A DNA stretch of 54,705 nucleotides, taken from Streptococcus saliviloxodontae. GTDB taxonomy: Bacteria > Bacillota > Bacilli > Lactobacillales > Streptococcaceae. The position numbers and the translations under genes were made by a program. The notes under the pieces are model-generated. The model was not told where the DNA came from. It saw only the letters and a list, made by a program, of their open reading frames with translations, and did not search any database. How positions within the stretch are numbered: position 1 is the first letter of the stretch; each line of letters opens with the position of its first letter. Positions 45,112-54,610 of this stretch are shown here, one piece after another. The DNA is taken from contig NZ_JAFBEI010000009.1 of NCBI RefSeq assembly GCF_016908655.1, forward strand, positions 1-54,705, read 5' to 3'.

Positions 45112-46011
45112 ATGTCTTTTAAATCTGGATTTGTGGCTATTTTAGGCCGTCCAAATGTTGGGAAATCAACTTTTTTGAACCACGTGATGGGACAAAAAAT
45201 CGCTATCATGTCTGATAAGGCTCAGACGACTCGTAACAAGATTATGGGGATTTACACAACTGAAAATGAGCAAATTGTGTTCATCGATACACCAGGGATT
45301 CACAAACCTAAAACGGCTCTTGGTGATTTCATGGTGGAGTCTGCCTACTCAACCTTGCGTGAAGTAGAGACGGTTCTTTTCATGGTGCCTGCTGATGAGA
45401 AACGTGGTAAGGGCGATGACATGATTATGGAGCGTTTGAAGGCTGCTAAAATCCCAGTTATTTTGGTTATCAATAAAATTGACAAGGTGCATCCTGACCA
45501 GCTTTTGGAGCAGATTGATGATTTTCGTAGTCAGATGGACTTTAAGGAAATTATCCCAATTTCAGCCTTGCAAGGCAATAATGTGGACACCTTGTTGCGT
45601 ATTTTGACAGAGAATTTGGAAGAAGGTTTCCAATATTTCCCAGAGGATCAGATTACTGACCATCCAGAGCGTTTCTTAGTGTCAGAGATGATTCGTGAGA
45701 AGATTCTCAAGTTGACGGAGCAGGAAGTGCCTCACTCAGTTGCTGTTATCATTGATTCCATGAAACGTGATGCTGACACTGATAAGGTTCATATCCGTGC
45801 GACAATTATGGTGGAACGTGACAGCCAAAAAGGGATCATTATCGGTAAGCAAGGAGCCATGCTCAAGAAGATTGGAAAAATGGCCCGCCGTGACATTGAA
45901 ATCATGCTAGGAGATAAAGTCTATCTTGAAACATGGGTCAAAGTCAAGAAAAACTGGCGTGACAAAAAACTCGACCTCGCCGACTTTGGCTATAACGAGA
46001 AAGAGTACTAA
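45112..46011 (+). CDS. era: GTPase Era
   Basis: A 299-aa GTPase for 30S assembly. G1 GRPNVGKS (12–19), G3 DTPG and G4 NKID are present, and the C-terminal KH domain has [25 protein letters not shown] precedes ATG. It is the last gene of the ybeY–dgkA–era operon; the 91-bp repeat array follows after 4 bases. Confidence 0.97.
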   Translation: MSFKSGFVAILGRPNVGKSTFLNHVMGQKIAIMSDKAQTTRNKIMGIYTTENEQIVFIDTPGIHKPKTALGDFMVESAYSTLREVETVLFMVPADEKRGKGDDMIMERLKAAKIPVILVINKIDKVHPDQLLEQIDDFRSQMDFKEIIPISALQGNNVDTLLRILTENLEEGFQYFPEDQITDHPERFLVSEMIREKILKLTEQEVPHSVAVIIDSMKRDADTDKVHIRATIMVERDSQKGIIIGKQGAMLKKIGKMARRDIEIMLGDKVYLETWVKVKKNWRDKKLDLADFGYNEKEY

Positions 46012-46015
46012 AATA

Positions 46016-46393
46016 GTCCAGTGGACTGTTTTAGGTCTGAGCTAGGAATATAAGAGAGCGAAGAAGGTCTGTGAGACCTTTTTAAGCCGAGGCAAAGGCG
46101 AGGTAGGTCCAGTGGACTGTTTTAGGTCTGAGCTAGGAATATAAGAGAGCGAAGAAAGGTCTGTGAGACCTTGAAAGCCGGACCAAAGGCGAGGTAAGTC
46201 CAGTGGACTGTTTTAGGTCTTAGCTAGGAATATAAGAGAGCGAAGAAAGGTCTGGGAGACCTTGAAAGCCGAACCAAAGGCGAGGTAGGTCCAGTGGACT
46301 GTTTTAGGTCTGAGCTAGGGATATAAGAGAGCGAAGAAGGTCTGGGAGACCTTTTTAAGCCGAACCAAAGGCGAGGTAGGTCCAGTGGACTGC
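46016..46393 (+). repeat. four 91-bp tandem repeats plus a partial copy
   Basis: Units start at 46016, 46107, 46198 and 46289, exactly 91 bp apart, with a 14-base fifth start at 46380. Each begins GTCCAGTGGAC, able to form a small hairpin, then AGGTCT, GAGCTAGG, and a second hairpin AAGGTCT/AGACCTT around GTG or GGG. In units 1 and 4 that hairpin ends in TTTTT and looks like a terminator; in units 2 and 3 the T run is lost (TTGAAAG). The two AGGTCT copies in a unit compete for one AGACCT. 91 is not a multiple of three, so no repeated protein is encoded. Confidence 0.95.
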
Positions 46394-46411
46394 TTTCGAA
46401 ATATAACATGA

Positions 46412-46436
46412 AAAGAGACTGATTGACAGTCTCTTT
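46412..46436 (+). terminator. hairpin before the first Nudix gene
   Basis: AAAGAGACTG (46412–46421) pairs perfectly with CAGTCTCTTT (46427–46436). The following tail is GTCTTAGG, so T-poor; terminator function is doubtful. Confidence 0.45.
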
Positions 46437-46453
46437 GTCTTAGGAGGAACCCA

Positions 46454-46915
46454 ATGTCACGTAGTCAAGAAGTGATTTTAACCAACATGTGCCTGATAGA
46501 GGATGAAGCAGGGCGTTTTGTCATGCAAATCCGTGACCCTAAGCGATATGATTGGGCAGGAGCTGTTTTTCCAGGTGGTCATATCGAAGACGGAGAGAGC
46601 TTGCATGCTGCTGTTGTCAGAGAGGTTTGTGAAGAAACTGGACTTAGTATTTCTAACCCCAAGTTAATGGGGATCAAACATTTTTATACCAGAAAGGATA
46701 ACATCCGTTATTTGGTTTTTCTTTATCGTGCCAATCGTTTCACTGGTGAGCTAACCTCATCAGAGGAAGGGGTGACCAAGGCGGAGCTTGATGCTGGTTT
46801 GATTGACTTGGCAGATGGTATGGAGGATACGTTCCCTATCTTTTTTGAGGAGAAGGTATCGGAACTCTTTTATGAGCGTGATACAGCTGATATTTTGCAG
46901 ACATTTTTCTTTTAA
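46454..46915 (+). CDS. Nudix hydrolase (MutX/MutT-like)
   Basis: A 153-aa Nudix protein with a perfect box: GGHIEDGESLHAAVVREVCEETGL in one block (near 41–64). The layout is like MutX/8-oxo-dGTP diphosphatases of streptococci, which remove oxidised nucleotides; the substrate is inferred. AGGAGG precedes ATG. A second Nudix gene follows after 9 bases, and mutM lies further on, so the area has a theme of oxidised-base control. Confidence 0.85.
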   Translation: MSRSQEVILTNMCLIEDEAGRFVMQIRDPKRYDWAGAVFPGGHIEDGESLHAAVVREVCEETGLSISNPKLMGIKHFYTRKDNIRYLVFLYRANRFTGELTSSEEGVTKAELDAGLIDLADGMEDTFPIFFEEKVSELFYERDTADILQTFFF

Positions 46916-46924
46916 GGAGACCAG

Positions 46925-47401
46925 ATGACACAGGATTACATTTCTTATATTCGTTCAAAAGTTGGTCATGACAAGGTTTTACTAGCTTTTGCAGGTGGTA
47001 TTTTGGCTGATCAGGAAGGATGCGTCCTTCTTCAATTACGTGGCGATAAGAAAACCTGGGCTGTTCCAGGTGGCGCTATGGAATTGGGGGAGTCAAGCAA
47101 GGAAACTGCGGAGCGAGAGTTTTTTGAAGAGACTGGCATCAAGGTGGAGGCTATCCGTTTGCTAAATATTTATAGTCATTTTGATGAAGTCTATCCGAAC
47201 GGTGATCAGGTTCAGACTTTGGTTGTCATCTATGAGATGAGAGCCTTGGAAGAGGTCGATATTATCGGTTTTCAAAATGAAGAAACTTTGAAACTGAGCT
47301 TTTTCTCAGAAGAGGCGATTGCTAAAGAAGTCACTATCAGTGATAAGCATCGCCTGATGTTGACAGAGTATTTTGCTGATAGCTTTGCCTTAGGACATTA
47401 G
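46925..47401 (+). CDS. Nudix hydrolase
   Basis: A 158-aa Nudix protein. The box GGAMELGESSKETAEREFFEETGI (near 50–73) is complete. A hydrophobic strand, VLLAFAGGILAD, precedes it. The substrate is unknown. AAGGAG precedes ATG. It is the middle gene of a three-gene run ending with the histidine phosphatase (8-base gap). Confidence 0.85.
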   Translation: MTQDYISYIRSKVGHDKVLLAFAGGILADQEGCVLLQLRGDKKTWAVPGGAMELGESSKETAEREFFEETGIKVEAIRLLNIYSHFDEVYPNGDQVQTLVVIYEMRALEEVDIIGFQNEETLKLSFFSEEAIAKEVTISDKHRLMLTEYFADSFALGH

Positions 47402-47409
47402 GAGGGAAA

Positions 47410-47991
47410 ATGGTAACAAAACTTTATTTTGTCAGGCATGCGGATCCTAACTACGATAATCACAACGACTACGAACGCGAATTGTCAGCTAAAGGTTTGT
47501 TAGATAGACACTTGGTTTCGGACTTTTTGAAGGACAAGCCTATCACGGCTGTTTTTTCCAGTCCTTATGTCAGAGCAGTTGAGACGATTAGACCCTTTGC
47601 GGAGAGTAGGAGGTTATCAATTCAGGTTGATGATGATTTTAGGGAACGTCGTATCACAGACCAATGGATTGCTGATTTTAAAAGCTTTTCAGAACAGCAA
47701 TGGCAAGATTTTTCTTACAAGCTAGAAGGTGGCGAAAGTTTGAGCGAGGTTCAGGAGAGAAATATTCGAGCCTTGGAGCGATTATTGGTGGATTTTGCAG
47801 GGCAAGAGCTTGTCATCGGTAGTCACGGAACAGCTCTCAGCACCATTATCCATTATTTTGACCCTAGTTTTTCTTACGTTGATTTTGAGAAGATAAAAGG
47901 CTTGATGCCGTGGCTAGTCTGTTTGACCTTTGAGGGGCAGCATTGCCTGTCTATCGAGTCTATCAATCTTTTTGAGAAGAAGACAAGGTGA
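47410..47991 (+). CDS. histidine phosphatase family protein
   Basis: A 193-aa protein of the phosphoglycerate-mutase-like phosphatases. The catalytic RHA is at residues 9–11 (FVRHADP), a conserved Arg is in SSPYVRAVET, and the second histidine is in GSHGTALS. The substrate is not known. GGAGGG precedes ATG. It closes the two-Nudix operon. Confidence 0.88.
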   Translation: MVTKLYFVRHADPNYDNHNDYERELSAKGLLDRHLVSDFLKDKPITAVFSSPYVRAVETIRPFAESRRLSIQVDDDFRERRITDQWIADFKSFSEQQWQDFSYKLEGGESLSEVQERNIRALERLLVDFAGQELVIGSHGTALSTIIHYFDPSFSYVDFEKIKGLMPWLVCLTFEGQHCLSIESINLFEKKTR

Positions 47992-48004
47992 TATCCTATT
48001 TGTT

Positions 48005-48045
48005 TCAAACTTGATCATGATAGCTCTTACTGCTTTCAAGTTTGA
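48005..48045 (+). repeat. 10-bp inverted repeat
   Basis: TCAAACTTGA (48005–48014) and TCAAGTTTGA (48036–48045) are perfect inverted repeats 13 bases after the phosphatase stop. No clean T tail follows, so it may be a weak terminator or an operator. Confidence 0.5.
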
Positions 48046-48070
48046 TTTGAGATGGTCTGGTAAAGAAGGA

Positions 48071-48414
48071 ATGATGAAAGAGAAATATCAGGTGTTTGTA
48101 CTGATAACCATATTATCTTTTGAGTTCTGCTTTAGCTGATTATTGTATTTTTTATGGAACGGAGGGCGCTATTATATTTTGGAGTGTTTTTACATTTGGT
48201 CTACTGCTTTGTATATTGCTAAGTATGTTGGAACACTTTCCTATTCTTAAAAGTGTAGATGAAAGACCAAGTTATGAGGCGTTCACTCCTATGTTATATT
48301 GTTAGTGAAGGCAGGGTCATTTTACATTTGATTATCGCAGTTGTATCATTTATCTTGTCTATTTATTATCGCAAACTATGGCAAACGGTAGGAAAGGAGA
48401 AAAATTATGCCTGA
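48071..48414 (+). pseudogene. decayed small membrane protein gene
   Basis: Three frames join into one plausible ~115-residue membrane protein. ATG 48071/48074 gives MKEKYQVFVLITILSF, then stops. A second frame from ~48120 gives SSALADYCIF..., a helix FWSVFTFGLLLCILLSM and PSYEAFTPMLY, stop 48303–48305. A third frame (from about 48274) gives VILHLIIAVVSFILSIYYRKLW and stops at 48412–48414, overlapping mutM. Two frameshifts are needed. I do not recognise the family. Confidence 0.45.
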
Positions 48415-49228
48415 ATTACCTGAGGTAGAGACGGTCAGACGTGGCTTAGAAAAGCTGATTGTCGGCAAACGTATAAAAGACGTTAAGATTAGCTACCCTA
48501 GATTGGTTTTAACGGGAGCTGAGGAATTTGAAGTGGCTCTTTTAGGACAGACTATCGAAAAGATGAGGCGTCGTGGGAAATACCTGATTTTTGATTTTGG
48601 ACAGCAAGTAGTGATTTCTCATCTGAGAATGGAAGGAAAGTTTTTACTCTTTTTAGATCAGGTTCCTACTAATAAGCATTACCATGCTTTTATCACCTTT
48701 GCAGATGGTTCGACTCTGGTTTATCAGGATGTTAGAAAATTTGGGACCATGGAGCTCATGCCAAAATCTGAAATGGAAGTCTTCTTTAGCAAGAAAAAAT
48801 TAGGTCCAGAGCCTACCAAGGAAGCCTTTAAGCTAAAAGACTTCGAAGAAGCTCTGCTATCTTCCCAAAAACTCATTAAGCCTTATCTTTTGGAGCAGCG
48901 TCTGGTTGTAGGCCTGGGCAATATCTATGTGGATGAGGTCCTGTGGGCAGCGCGTGTGCACCCTGCTCGTGTTAGTTCGAGTCTTAAGAAAGCGGAGATT
49001 AAGCGACTTCATGAGGAGACGATTCGTATCTTAGCCTTGGCTGTTGAAAAGGGTGGCTCAACCATTCGAACCTATAAGAATGCCTTGGGAGAAGACGGCA
49101 CTATGCAGGATTATCACCAGGTTTATGGCAAGACAGGTCAGCCTTGTCCGAGGTGTGGGTGCGAGATTGTTAAAATACAGTTGAAAGGTAGGGGCAGTCA
49201 TTTTTGTCCTAAGTGTCAGAAGTTATGA
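48407..49228 (+). CDS. mutM: formamidopyrimidine-DNA glycosylase
   Basis: A 273-aa repair enzyme that cuts out 8-oxoguanine. It has the N-terminal [12 protein letters not shown] with catalytic Pro2, and the C-terminal zinc finger CPRCGCE...CPKC. AAGGAG precedes ATG. Its stop overlaps the coaE start in an ATGA. Confidence 0.97.
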   Translation: MPELPEVETVRRGLEKLIVGKRIKDVKISYPRLVLTGAEEFEVALLGQTIEKMRRRGKYLIFDFGQQVVISHLRMEGKFLLFLDQVPTNKHYHAFITFADGSTLVYQDVRKFGTMELMPKSEMEVFFSKKKLGPEPTKEAFKLKDFEEALLSSQKLIKPYLLEQRLVVGLGNIYVDEVLWAARVHPARVSSSLKKAEIKRLHEETIRILALAVEKGGSTIRTYKNALGEDGTMQDYHQVYGKTGQPCPRCGCEIVKIQLKGRGSHFCPKCQKL

Positions 49229-49809
49229 GTCGTATAATCGGTCTAACAGGAGGTATCGCTTCTGGAAAGTCAACCGTTACCAATTATCTAAGAGAAAAAG
49301 GTTTCTCCGTTATTGATGCCGATCAGGTAGTTCATGACTTGCAGGCAAAGGGAAGGCGTCTCTACCAGGCTCTTTTAGATTGGCTGGGAGATGGTATCTT
49401 AGATGAGACAGGTCAGCTCAGCCGTCCTGTCTTGGCAGAAATGATTTTTTCCAGTCAGGAGAATTTAGAAAAATCTGCTGTCTTACAAGGAGAAATTATT
49501 CGGCAAGAATTGGCAAAAAGGAGAGATGAGCTAGCTGAAACGGATCCACTTATTTTTATGGATATTCCTCTTTTGATTGAGCAGGGCTACGTGGATTGGT
49601 TTGACCAGATTTGGTTGGTAGCAGTTGATGAAGAGACGCAGTTGCAGCGTTTGATGGCACGAAATGGCTATACTAGAGAAGAAGCTCAGAAACGAATCGA
49701 TAGCCAAATGCCCACAGCTGAGAAGAAAAAGCAAGCCAGTCATGTGATTGATAATAGCGGGAGTTTGGATGAGACTTATCAGCAGATTGATCTCTTATTG
49801 CAAGGCTGA
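49225..49809 (+). CDS. coaE: dephospho-CoA kinase
   Basis: A 194-aa P-loop kinase for the last step of coenzyme A synthesis. The Walker [10 protein letters not shown] begins at residue 8, and [10 protein letters not shown] and [10 protein letters not shown] are typical. I chose ATG 49225, overlapping the mutM stop by 4 bases; the frame from 49213 is an upstream extension. Confidence 0.95.
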   Translation: MSRIIGLTGGIASGKSTVTNYLREKGFSVIDADQVVHDLQAKGRRLYQALLDWLGDGILDETGQLSRPVLAEMIFSSQENLEKSAVLQGEIIRQELAKRRDELAETDPLIFMDIPLLIEQGYVDWFDQIWLVAVDEETQLQRLMARNGYTREEAQKRIDSQMPTAEKKKQASHVIDNSGSLDETYQQIDLLLQG

Positions 49810-49855
49810 GTAAAGGAGAAGAAGTCAAGCTTTTTCTGTCTTTCTTTGAAAAATA

Positions 49856-49864
49856 TGCTATAAT
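49856..49864 (+). promoter_or_regulatory. extended −10 promoter of pmrA
   Basis: TGC then TATAAT (49859–49864), placing transcription start near 49871. Confidence 0.6.
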
Positions 49865-49952
49865 AAAACATATTATTCGAGAAAGAAGATGACTTGTTAT
49901 CAACGGCATTAATTGGAAACAGAATTTACGTGTAGCTTGGCTTGGTAATTTT

Positions 49953-51101
49953 TTGACCGGGGCAAGCTTTTCACTTGTCATGCCATTTATGGCACTCTAT
50001 GTGGAGGAGTTAGGCACTCCTAAGAATCAGGTTGCTTTTATGGCTGGTCTGGCGGTTGCCCTATCAGCCTTGGCTTCAGCTTTGGTGTCACCTTTGTGGG
50101 GAAAATTAGCTGATCGTTATGGACGAAAGCCTATGATGATTAGAGCTAGTTTAGTCATGGCTTTTACCATGGGAGGGCTTGCCTTTATTTCAAATGTTTA
50201 CTGGCTTTTATTGTTACGTCTGTTGAATGGTTTATTTGCTGGCTATGTTCCCAATGCAACGGCCTTGGTAGCCAGTCAAGCTCCCAAGTCGAAGTCAGGC
50301 TACGCCCTTGGAACCTTGGCAACAGGTGTGACAGCAGGGACTTTGATAGGTCCTCTTATCGGAGGAACCTTAGCAGAGTGGCTGGGCATGCGAAATGTTT
50401 TTTTGCTGGTAGGTATTCTATTATTAATCTGTAATCTCATGACCATCTTTATGGTAAAAGAAGATTTCCAACCGTTAGACAACGAAGAAGTGATGCCGAC
50501 AAGGCAGGTTATTGGTCAAGTTAAAGATAAGAAAATCTTGCTAGGCTTGTTTGTGACGAGTATGATCATCTATATCTCTGCTCAGTCAGTGTCTCCTATA
50601 TTGGCTCTCTATGTTAGGCATTTAGGAGAGACTGAGAATCTCATGTTTGTATCTGGTCTTATCGTGTCATCTATGGGCTTCTCCAGTCTCTTGTCTAGTT
50701 CTTGGCTAGGGAAAGTAGGAGACAAGATAGGCAATCATCGCTTGTTATTACTAGCCTTGGCTTACAGTTTTACCATGTATTTTTTATGCGGTTTAGCGCA
50801 GACCCCTTGGCAATTGGGACTTTTACGCTTTCTTTACGGGTTTGGGACAGGTGCCTTGATGCCTAGCGTGAATTCGCTCTTGACTAAGATTAGTCCCAAA
50901 GAAGGGCTTTCTCGTATTTTTTCATACAATCAGATGTTTAGTTACCTTGGCCAAGTGGTAGGACCTTTTATTGGTTCGGCTGTAGCGACAGGGCTAGGCT
51001 ATCGATGGGTTTTCTTTGTGACAAGCGCTATTGTGTTTAGCAATTTTATTTGGAGTTTCTTAAATTTTAGACAGTATTTAACAAGTAAGGATATCGTGTG
51101 A
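49953..51101 (+). CDS. pmrA: MFS multidrug efflux transporter, N-terminus uncertain
   Basis: A 12-helix major facilitator resembling PmrA, the fluoroquinolone/dye efflux pump of pneumococcus. The motif A-like [13 protein letters not shown] is near residue 50. Homology-like sequence extends upstream of the TTG at 49953: in the same frame INWKQNLRVAWLGNF is read from 49908, but no ATG, GTG or TTG lies between the in-frame stop TGA 49890–49892 and 49953. The ATG at 49889, with GAAAGAAG upstream, is one base out of frame. The gene either lost its start by a one-base change, uses a rare start, or makes a protein lacking part of helix 1. Confidence 0.75.
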   Translation: MTGASFSLVMPFMALYVEELGTPKNQVAFMAGLAVALSALASALVSPLWGKLADRYGRKPMMIRASLVMAFTMGGLAFISNVYWLLLLRLLNGLFAGYVPNATALVASQAPKSKSGYALGTLATGVTAGTLIGPLIGGTLAEWLGMRNVFLLVGILLLICNLMTIFMVKEDFQPLDNEEVMPTRQVIGQVKDKKILLGLFVTSMIIYISAQSVSPILALYVRHLGETENLMFVSGLIVSSMGFSSLLSSSWLGKVGDKIGNHRLLLLALAYSFTMYFLCGLAQTPWQLGLLRFLYGFGTGALMPSVNSLLTKISPKEGLSRIFSYNQMFSYLGQVVGPFIGSAVATGLGYRWVFFVTSAIVFSNFIWSFLNFRQYLTSKDIV

Positions 51102-51244
51102 GAGTAAAAATCAATTTAAAATGTAGTGATTGTGGTAGTAAAAACTACCTGACCAGTAAAAATAAAGCGACGCATCCTGATAAGATTCAGGTTCCCAAAT
51201 ATTGCCCCAAAGAGAGAAAAGTCACCTTACATGTTGAATCCTAG
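51098..51244 (+). CDS. rpmG: 50S ribosomal protein L33
   Basis: A 48-aa protein read from GTG 51098: [20 protein letters not shown], then [20 protein letters not shown] and KVTLHVES. It is clearly L33. The zinc ribbon has only three cysteines (C9, C12, C36), so zinc binding is doubtful. AAGGA lies about 6 bases upstream, and the start overlaps the pmrA stop. It is followed by secG, as in many Gram-positive bacteria. Confidence 0.92.
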   Translation: MRVKINLKCSDCGSKNYLTSKNKATHPDKIQVPKYCPKERKVTLHVES

Positions 51245-51253
51245 TAGCGATTA

Positions 51254-51262
51254 TGGTAAAAT
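51254..51262 (+). promoter_or_regulatory. extended −10 promoter of secG
   Basis: TGG then TAAAAT (51257–51262), in the 45-base gap between rpmG and secG. Confidence 0.45.
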
Positions 51263-51289
51263 GGTACTGACTTAGGTGGAGGAAAAATC

Positions 51290-51526
51290 ATGTATAACTT
51301 ACTACTAACAGTTCTTCTTGTGATTTCAGTTTTGTTGGTGATTGCGATTTTTATGCAACCTCAAAAAAATCCAAGTAGTAATGTATTTGATAGCAGTGGT
51401 TCAGAAGCACTTTTTGAACGTACAAAAGCTCGTGGTTTCGAAGCTTTTATGCAACGTTTTACAGCAATTCTAGTTTTCTTTTGGTTAGCAATTGCCCTAG
51501 TGCTTGCAATTTTATCAAGTAACTAA
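51290..51526 (+). CDS. secG: preprotein translocase subunit SecG
   Basis: A 78-aa protein with two membrane helices (residues ~2–20 and 56–76) joined by a loop with QPQKNPSSNVFDSSGSEALF. It helps SecYE move secreted proteins. GGAGG precedes ATG. A terminator follows. Confidence 0.95.
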   Translation: MYNLLLTVLLVISVLLVIAIFMQPQKNPSSNVFDSSGSEALFERTKARGFEAFMQRFTAILVFFWLAIALVLAILSSN

Positions 51527-51529
51527 AGT

Positions 51530-51563
51530 AAGCTTTGACCCATGGTGTCAGGCTTCTTTTTTT
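51530..51563 (+). terminator. terminator of secG
   Basis: AAGCTTTGAC (51530–51539) pairs with GTGTCAGGCTT with one bulge, followed by a run of T. Confidence 0.75.
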
Positions 51564-51659
51564 ATGATTACTACCTCAGGTGTTGAAACACCAAGCTAAT
51601 ACTCTATGAGTATCACATTATTAAGAGAGGAGAGTGCTGGATTAATCTGGCCTCAAAAA

Positions 51660-54098
51660 ATGAAAAAACAAATTATTACTTATTTAAAGGAAAATGGTAA
51701 GTCAAACATCAATGATTTGGCAGCTAGCCTCGGTATGGCAGGCAGTGAGCATTTTCCACAGTTGATTAAAACGATCTCTCAAATGGAGAGTAAACGTGAG
51801 TTGCGTTTTTCAGATGACGGCAGTATTGCCTTGAGACCGAAACGTGACAAGCAGGAACAAATCACCGTTCAAGGTGTTTTTCGTGCCAATAAAGCAGGAT
51901 TTGGTTTTCTCTTTGTTGATGACAATGAAGATGATATGTTCATTGGACGTAACGATGTGGGACATGCCATTGATGGCGATACTGTTGAAGTTGTTATTAA
52001 AAAACCAGCAGACCGTCTAAAAGGTACTGCAGCAGAAGCGCGTGTGGTTGATATTGTTGACCACGCCTTAAAAACAGTGGTCGGCAAGTTTATCCTAGAT
52101 GATGATAAGCCTAACTATGCTGGCTATATCAAGTCTAAGAATCAAAAAATTCAACAGAAAATCTATATCAAGAAAGAACCTGTTGTCCTTGATGGTACTG
52201 AAATCATCAAGGTTGATATCGAAAAATACCCAAACCGTCACCACGACTACTTTGTCGGAAATGTCCGTGATATTATCGGTCATCAAGGTGATGTCGGCAT
52301 CGATGTTTTGGAAGTTTTGGAGTCTATGGATATCGTCTCAGAATTTCCTGAGGATGTTATGGCTGAAGCAAATGCCGTGCCAGATGCTCCTTCTGAAGAG
52401 GACTTGATTGGTCGTGTGGACCTTCGTGGCGAAGTGACCTTTACCATTGATGGGGCTGATGCTAAGGACTTGGATGATGCGGTCCATATCAAACGTTTGG
52501 ACAATGGCAACTTTGAACTAGGCGTTCATATTGCCGACGTTTCTTACTACGTGACCGAAGGCTCTGCTCTTAACCGTGAAGCGGTTGCTCGTGGAACTTC
52601 TGTTTACGTTACTGACCGTGTGGTACCAATGTTGCCTGAGCGTTTGTCAAATGGTATTTGCTCATTAAATCCAAATGTTGATCGCCTGACCCAATCAGCT
52701 ATCATGGAGATTGATGATAAAGGCCGCCTGGTTGACTACCAAATTTGCCAGTCAGTTATCAATACCACCTTCCGTATGACCTATTCTCGTGTCAATGACA
52801 TGCTGGCTGGTGATGAGGAGGCTCTTGCTGAGTATGCTCCGATTGTTGATGCGGTTAACAACATGTCAGAATTGCATGCGATTTTAGAGAAGATGCGTGT
52901 GCGTCGTGGGGCACTTAATTTTGACACGGCAGAAGCGAAAATCATTGTGAACGACAAAGGGATGCCAGTTGATATCGTTTTGCGTGAACGTGGAACAGCT
53001 GAGCGTATGATTGAATCCTTCATGCTCGCAGCAAATGAGTGCGTCGCCCAGCATTTTGCCAAAAATAAAATGCCATTCATCTATCGTATTCACGAAGAGC
53101 CTAAGGCTGAGAAGTTACAGAAATTCATCGACTATGCGTCTTTATTTGGTGTTCAGGTTCACGGAACAGCTAATAAACTCAGTCAATCAGCCTTGCAGGA
53201 TTTCATGGCGACTATCGAAGGTCAGCCTGGAAGTGAAGTCCTCAATATGATGTTGCTACGTTCGATGCAACAAGCGCGCTATTCTGAGCACAACCATGGA
53301 CACTATGGTTTGGCCGCAGAGTACTATACGCACTTTACTAGTCCAATCCGCCGTTACCCTGACCTTTTGGTACATCGCATGATTCGTGAGTACACTAAGA
53401 ATAATTCTCAGGAAACGCAAGACCACTTTGCTCAAGTGATTCCAGAATTGGCAACCTCATCTTCAACTCTAGAACGCCGTGCTATTGATGCTGAGCGTGT
53501 GGTTGAGGCTATGAAAAAAGCGGAATATATGGAAGAATATGTGGGTGAGGAGTTTGATGGGGTCGTTGCCAGCGTGGTCAAATTCGGTATGTTTATCGAG
53601 TTGCCAAATACCATCGAGGGTCTCATTCATATCACAACCTTGCCAGAGTTTTACAACTATAACGAACGCACGATGAGTCTCCAAGGTGAGAAGTCAGGTA
53701 AGGTCTTCAAAGTTGGTCAACCAATCCGTATTAAACTTGTTCGTGCCGATAAAGAGACAGGAGATATTGACTTTGAATATCTCCCAAGCGACTTTGATAT
53801 TATCGAAAAGATTGATAAATCTCTTGTCCGCAAACCTCGTGGAAATGGCAGACCACGTCGAGATGACAAGGGTAACAAAGAACGTCGTGGCTCTCGAGGT
53901 GATCGTGGTGATAACAATCGTCGCAAGGAGCGAAATGATCGTGACCGTAACGGAAAAGGACGTCGAAGTGATCAGTCCTCTTCTGACCGTAACCAATCCT
54001 CACGTGATAGACAGTCGTATGGAGATGCTAAGAAAAAAGGTAAGAAACCGTTCTACAAAGACGCTGCTAAACGTTCGCAAAAGAAAAAATCAAGATAG
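51660..54098 (+). CDS. rnr: ribonuclease R
   Basis: An 812-aa 3'-to-5' exoribonuclease that degrades structured RNA and takes part in trans-translation with SmpB. An N-terminal winged helix (KKQIITYLKENGKSNINDL) precedes cold-shock domains, the RNB core with DGADAKDLDDAV near 280 (catalytic aspartates), an S1 domain (~625–710) and a long basic Arg/Lys/Asp-rich tail (~725–812). I chose ATG 51660 by alignment with known N-termini; no clear ribosome site is seen, and ATG 51606 in frame is an alternative. smpB follows after 15 bases. Confidence 0.95.
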   Translation: MKKQIITYLKENGKSNINDLAASLGMAGSEHFPQLIKTISQMESKRELRFSDDGSIALRPKRDKQEQITVQGVFRANKAGFGFLFVDDNEDDMFIGRNDVGHAIDGDTVEVVIKKPADRLKGTAAEARVVDIVDHALKTVVGKFILDDDKPNYAGYIKSKNQKIQQKIYIKKEPVVLDGTEIIKVDIEKYPNRHHDYFVGNVRDIIGHQGDVGIDVLEVLESMDIVSEFPEDVMAEANAVPDAPSEEDLIGRVDLRGEVTFTIDGADAKDLDDAVHIKRLDNGNFELGVHIADVSYYVTEGSALNREAVARGTSVYVTDRVVPMLPERLSNGICSLNPNVDRLTQSAIMEIDDKGRLVDYQICQSVINTTFRMTYSRVNDMLAGDEEALAEYAPIVDAVNNMSELHAILEKMRVRRGALNFDTAEAKIIVNDKGMPVDIVLRERGTAERMIESFMLAANECVAQHFAKNKMPFIYRIHEEPKAEKLQKFIDYASLFGVQVHGTANKLSQSALQDFMATIEGQPGSEVLNMMLLRSMQQARYSEHNHGHYGLAAEYYTHFTSPIRRYPDLLVHRMIREYTKNNSQETQDHFAQVIPELATSSSTLERRAIDAERVVEAMKKAEYMEEYVGEEFDGVVASVVKFGMFIELPNTIEGLIHITTLPEFYNYNERTMSLQGEKSGKVFKVGQPIRIKLVRADKETGDIDFEYLPSDFDIIEKIDKSLVRKPRGNGRPRRDDKGNKERRGSRGDRGDNNRRKERNDRDRNGKGRRSDQSSSDRNQSSRDRQSYGDAKKKGKKPFYKDAAKRSQKKKSR

Positions 54099-54113
54099 GA
54101 TTGGAGGATTTCC

Positions 54114-54581
54114 ATGCCTAAACATGATGACACTCTTCTGGCGCAAAATAAGAAAGCCAGACATGATTACAGCATTGTTGATACCATTGAGGCTGGTATT
54201 GTGCTGACAGGGACAGAAATCAAGTCTGTCCGTGCTGCTCGGATTCAGCTCAAGGATGGCTATGCTCAGATAAAAAACGGTGAAGCTTGGCTTGTGAATG
54301 TTCATATTGCTCCTTTTGAACAAGGCAATATTTGGAATCAAGAGCCAGAGCGAACGCGTAAACTCCTTCTCAAAAAGAGAGAAATCGCGAGATTAGAAAA
54401 CGAGCTCAAAGGGACAGGCATGACCTTAGTTCCCCTCAAAGTTTATTTGAAAAATGGCTTTGCTAAGGTGCTCATTGGATTGGCTAAAGGGAAGCACGAT
54501 TATGATAAACGTGAGTCCATCAAACGCCGAGACCAAGATCGTGATATTAAACGTGTGATGAAAAGCATGAATCAGCGATAA
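54114..54581 (+). CDS. smpB: SsrA-binding protein SmpB
   Basis: A 155-aa tmRNA partner needed for ribosome rescue. The N-terminal [28 protein letters not shown] and the basic C-terminal tail [19 protein letters not shown] are hallmarks. GGAGG precedes ATG. It is co-transcribed with rnr, a functional partner. Confidence 0.97.
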   Translation: MPKHDDTLLAQNKKARHDYSIVDTIEAGIVLTGTEIKSVRAARIQLKDGYAQIKNGEAWLVNVHIAPFEQGNIWNQEPERTRKLLLKKREIARLENELKGTGMTLVPLKVYLKNGFAKVLIGLAKGKHDYDKRESIKRRDQDRDIKRVMKSMNQR

Positions 54582-54610
54582 GAAAAAGCTCTTAAGCTTC
54601 ATTAGTGAGG

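Noticed and set aside
46016..46393. CRISPR array
   Set aside because: The whole 91-bp unit repeats; there are no unique spacers and no cas genes.
46224..46409. 61-codon minus-strand open frame in the repeat array
   Set aside because: The unit length is not a multiple of three, so the frame reads different phases of the repeat by chance.
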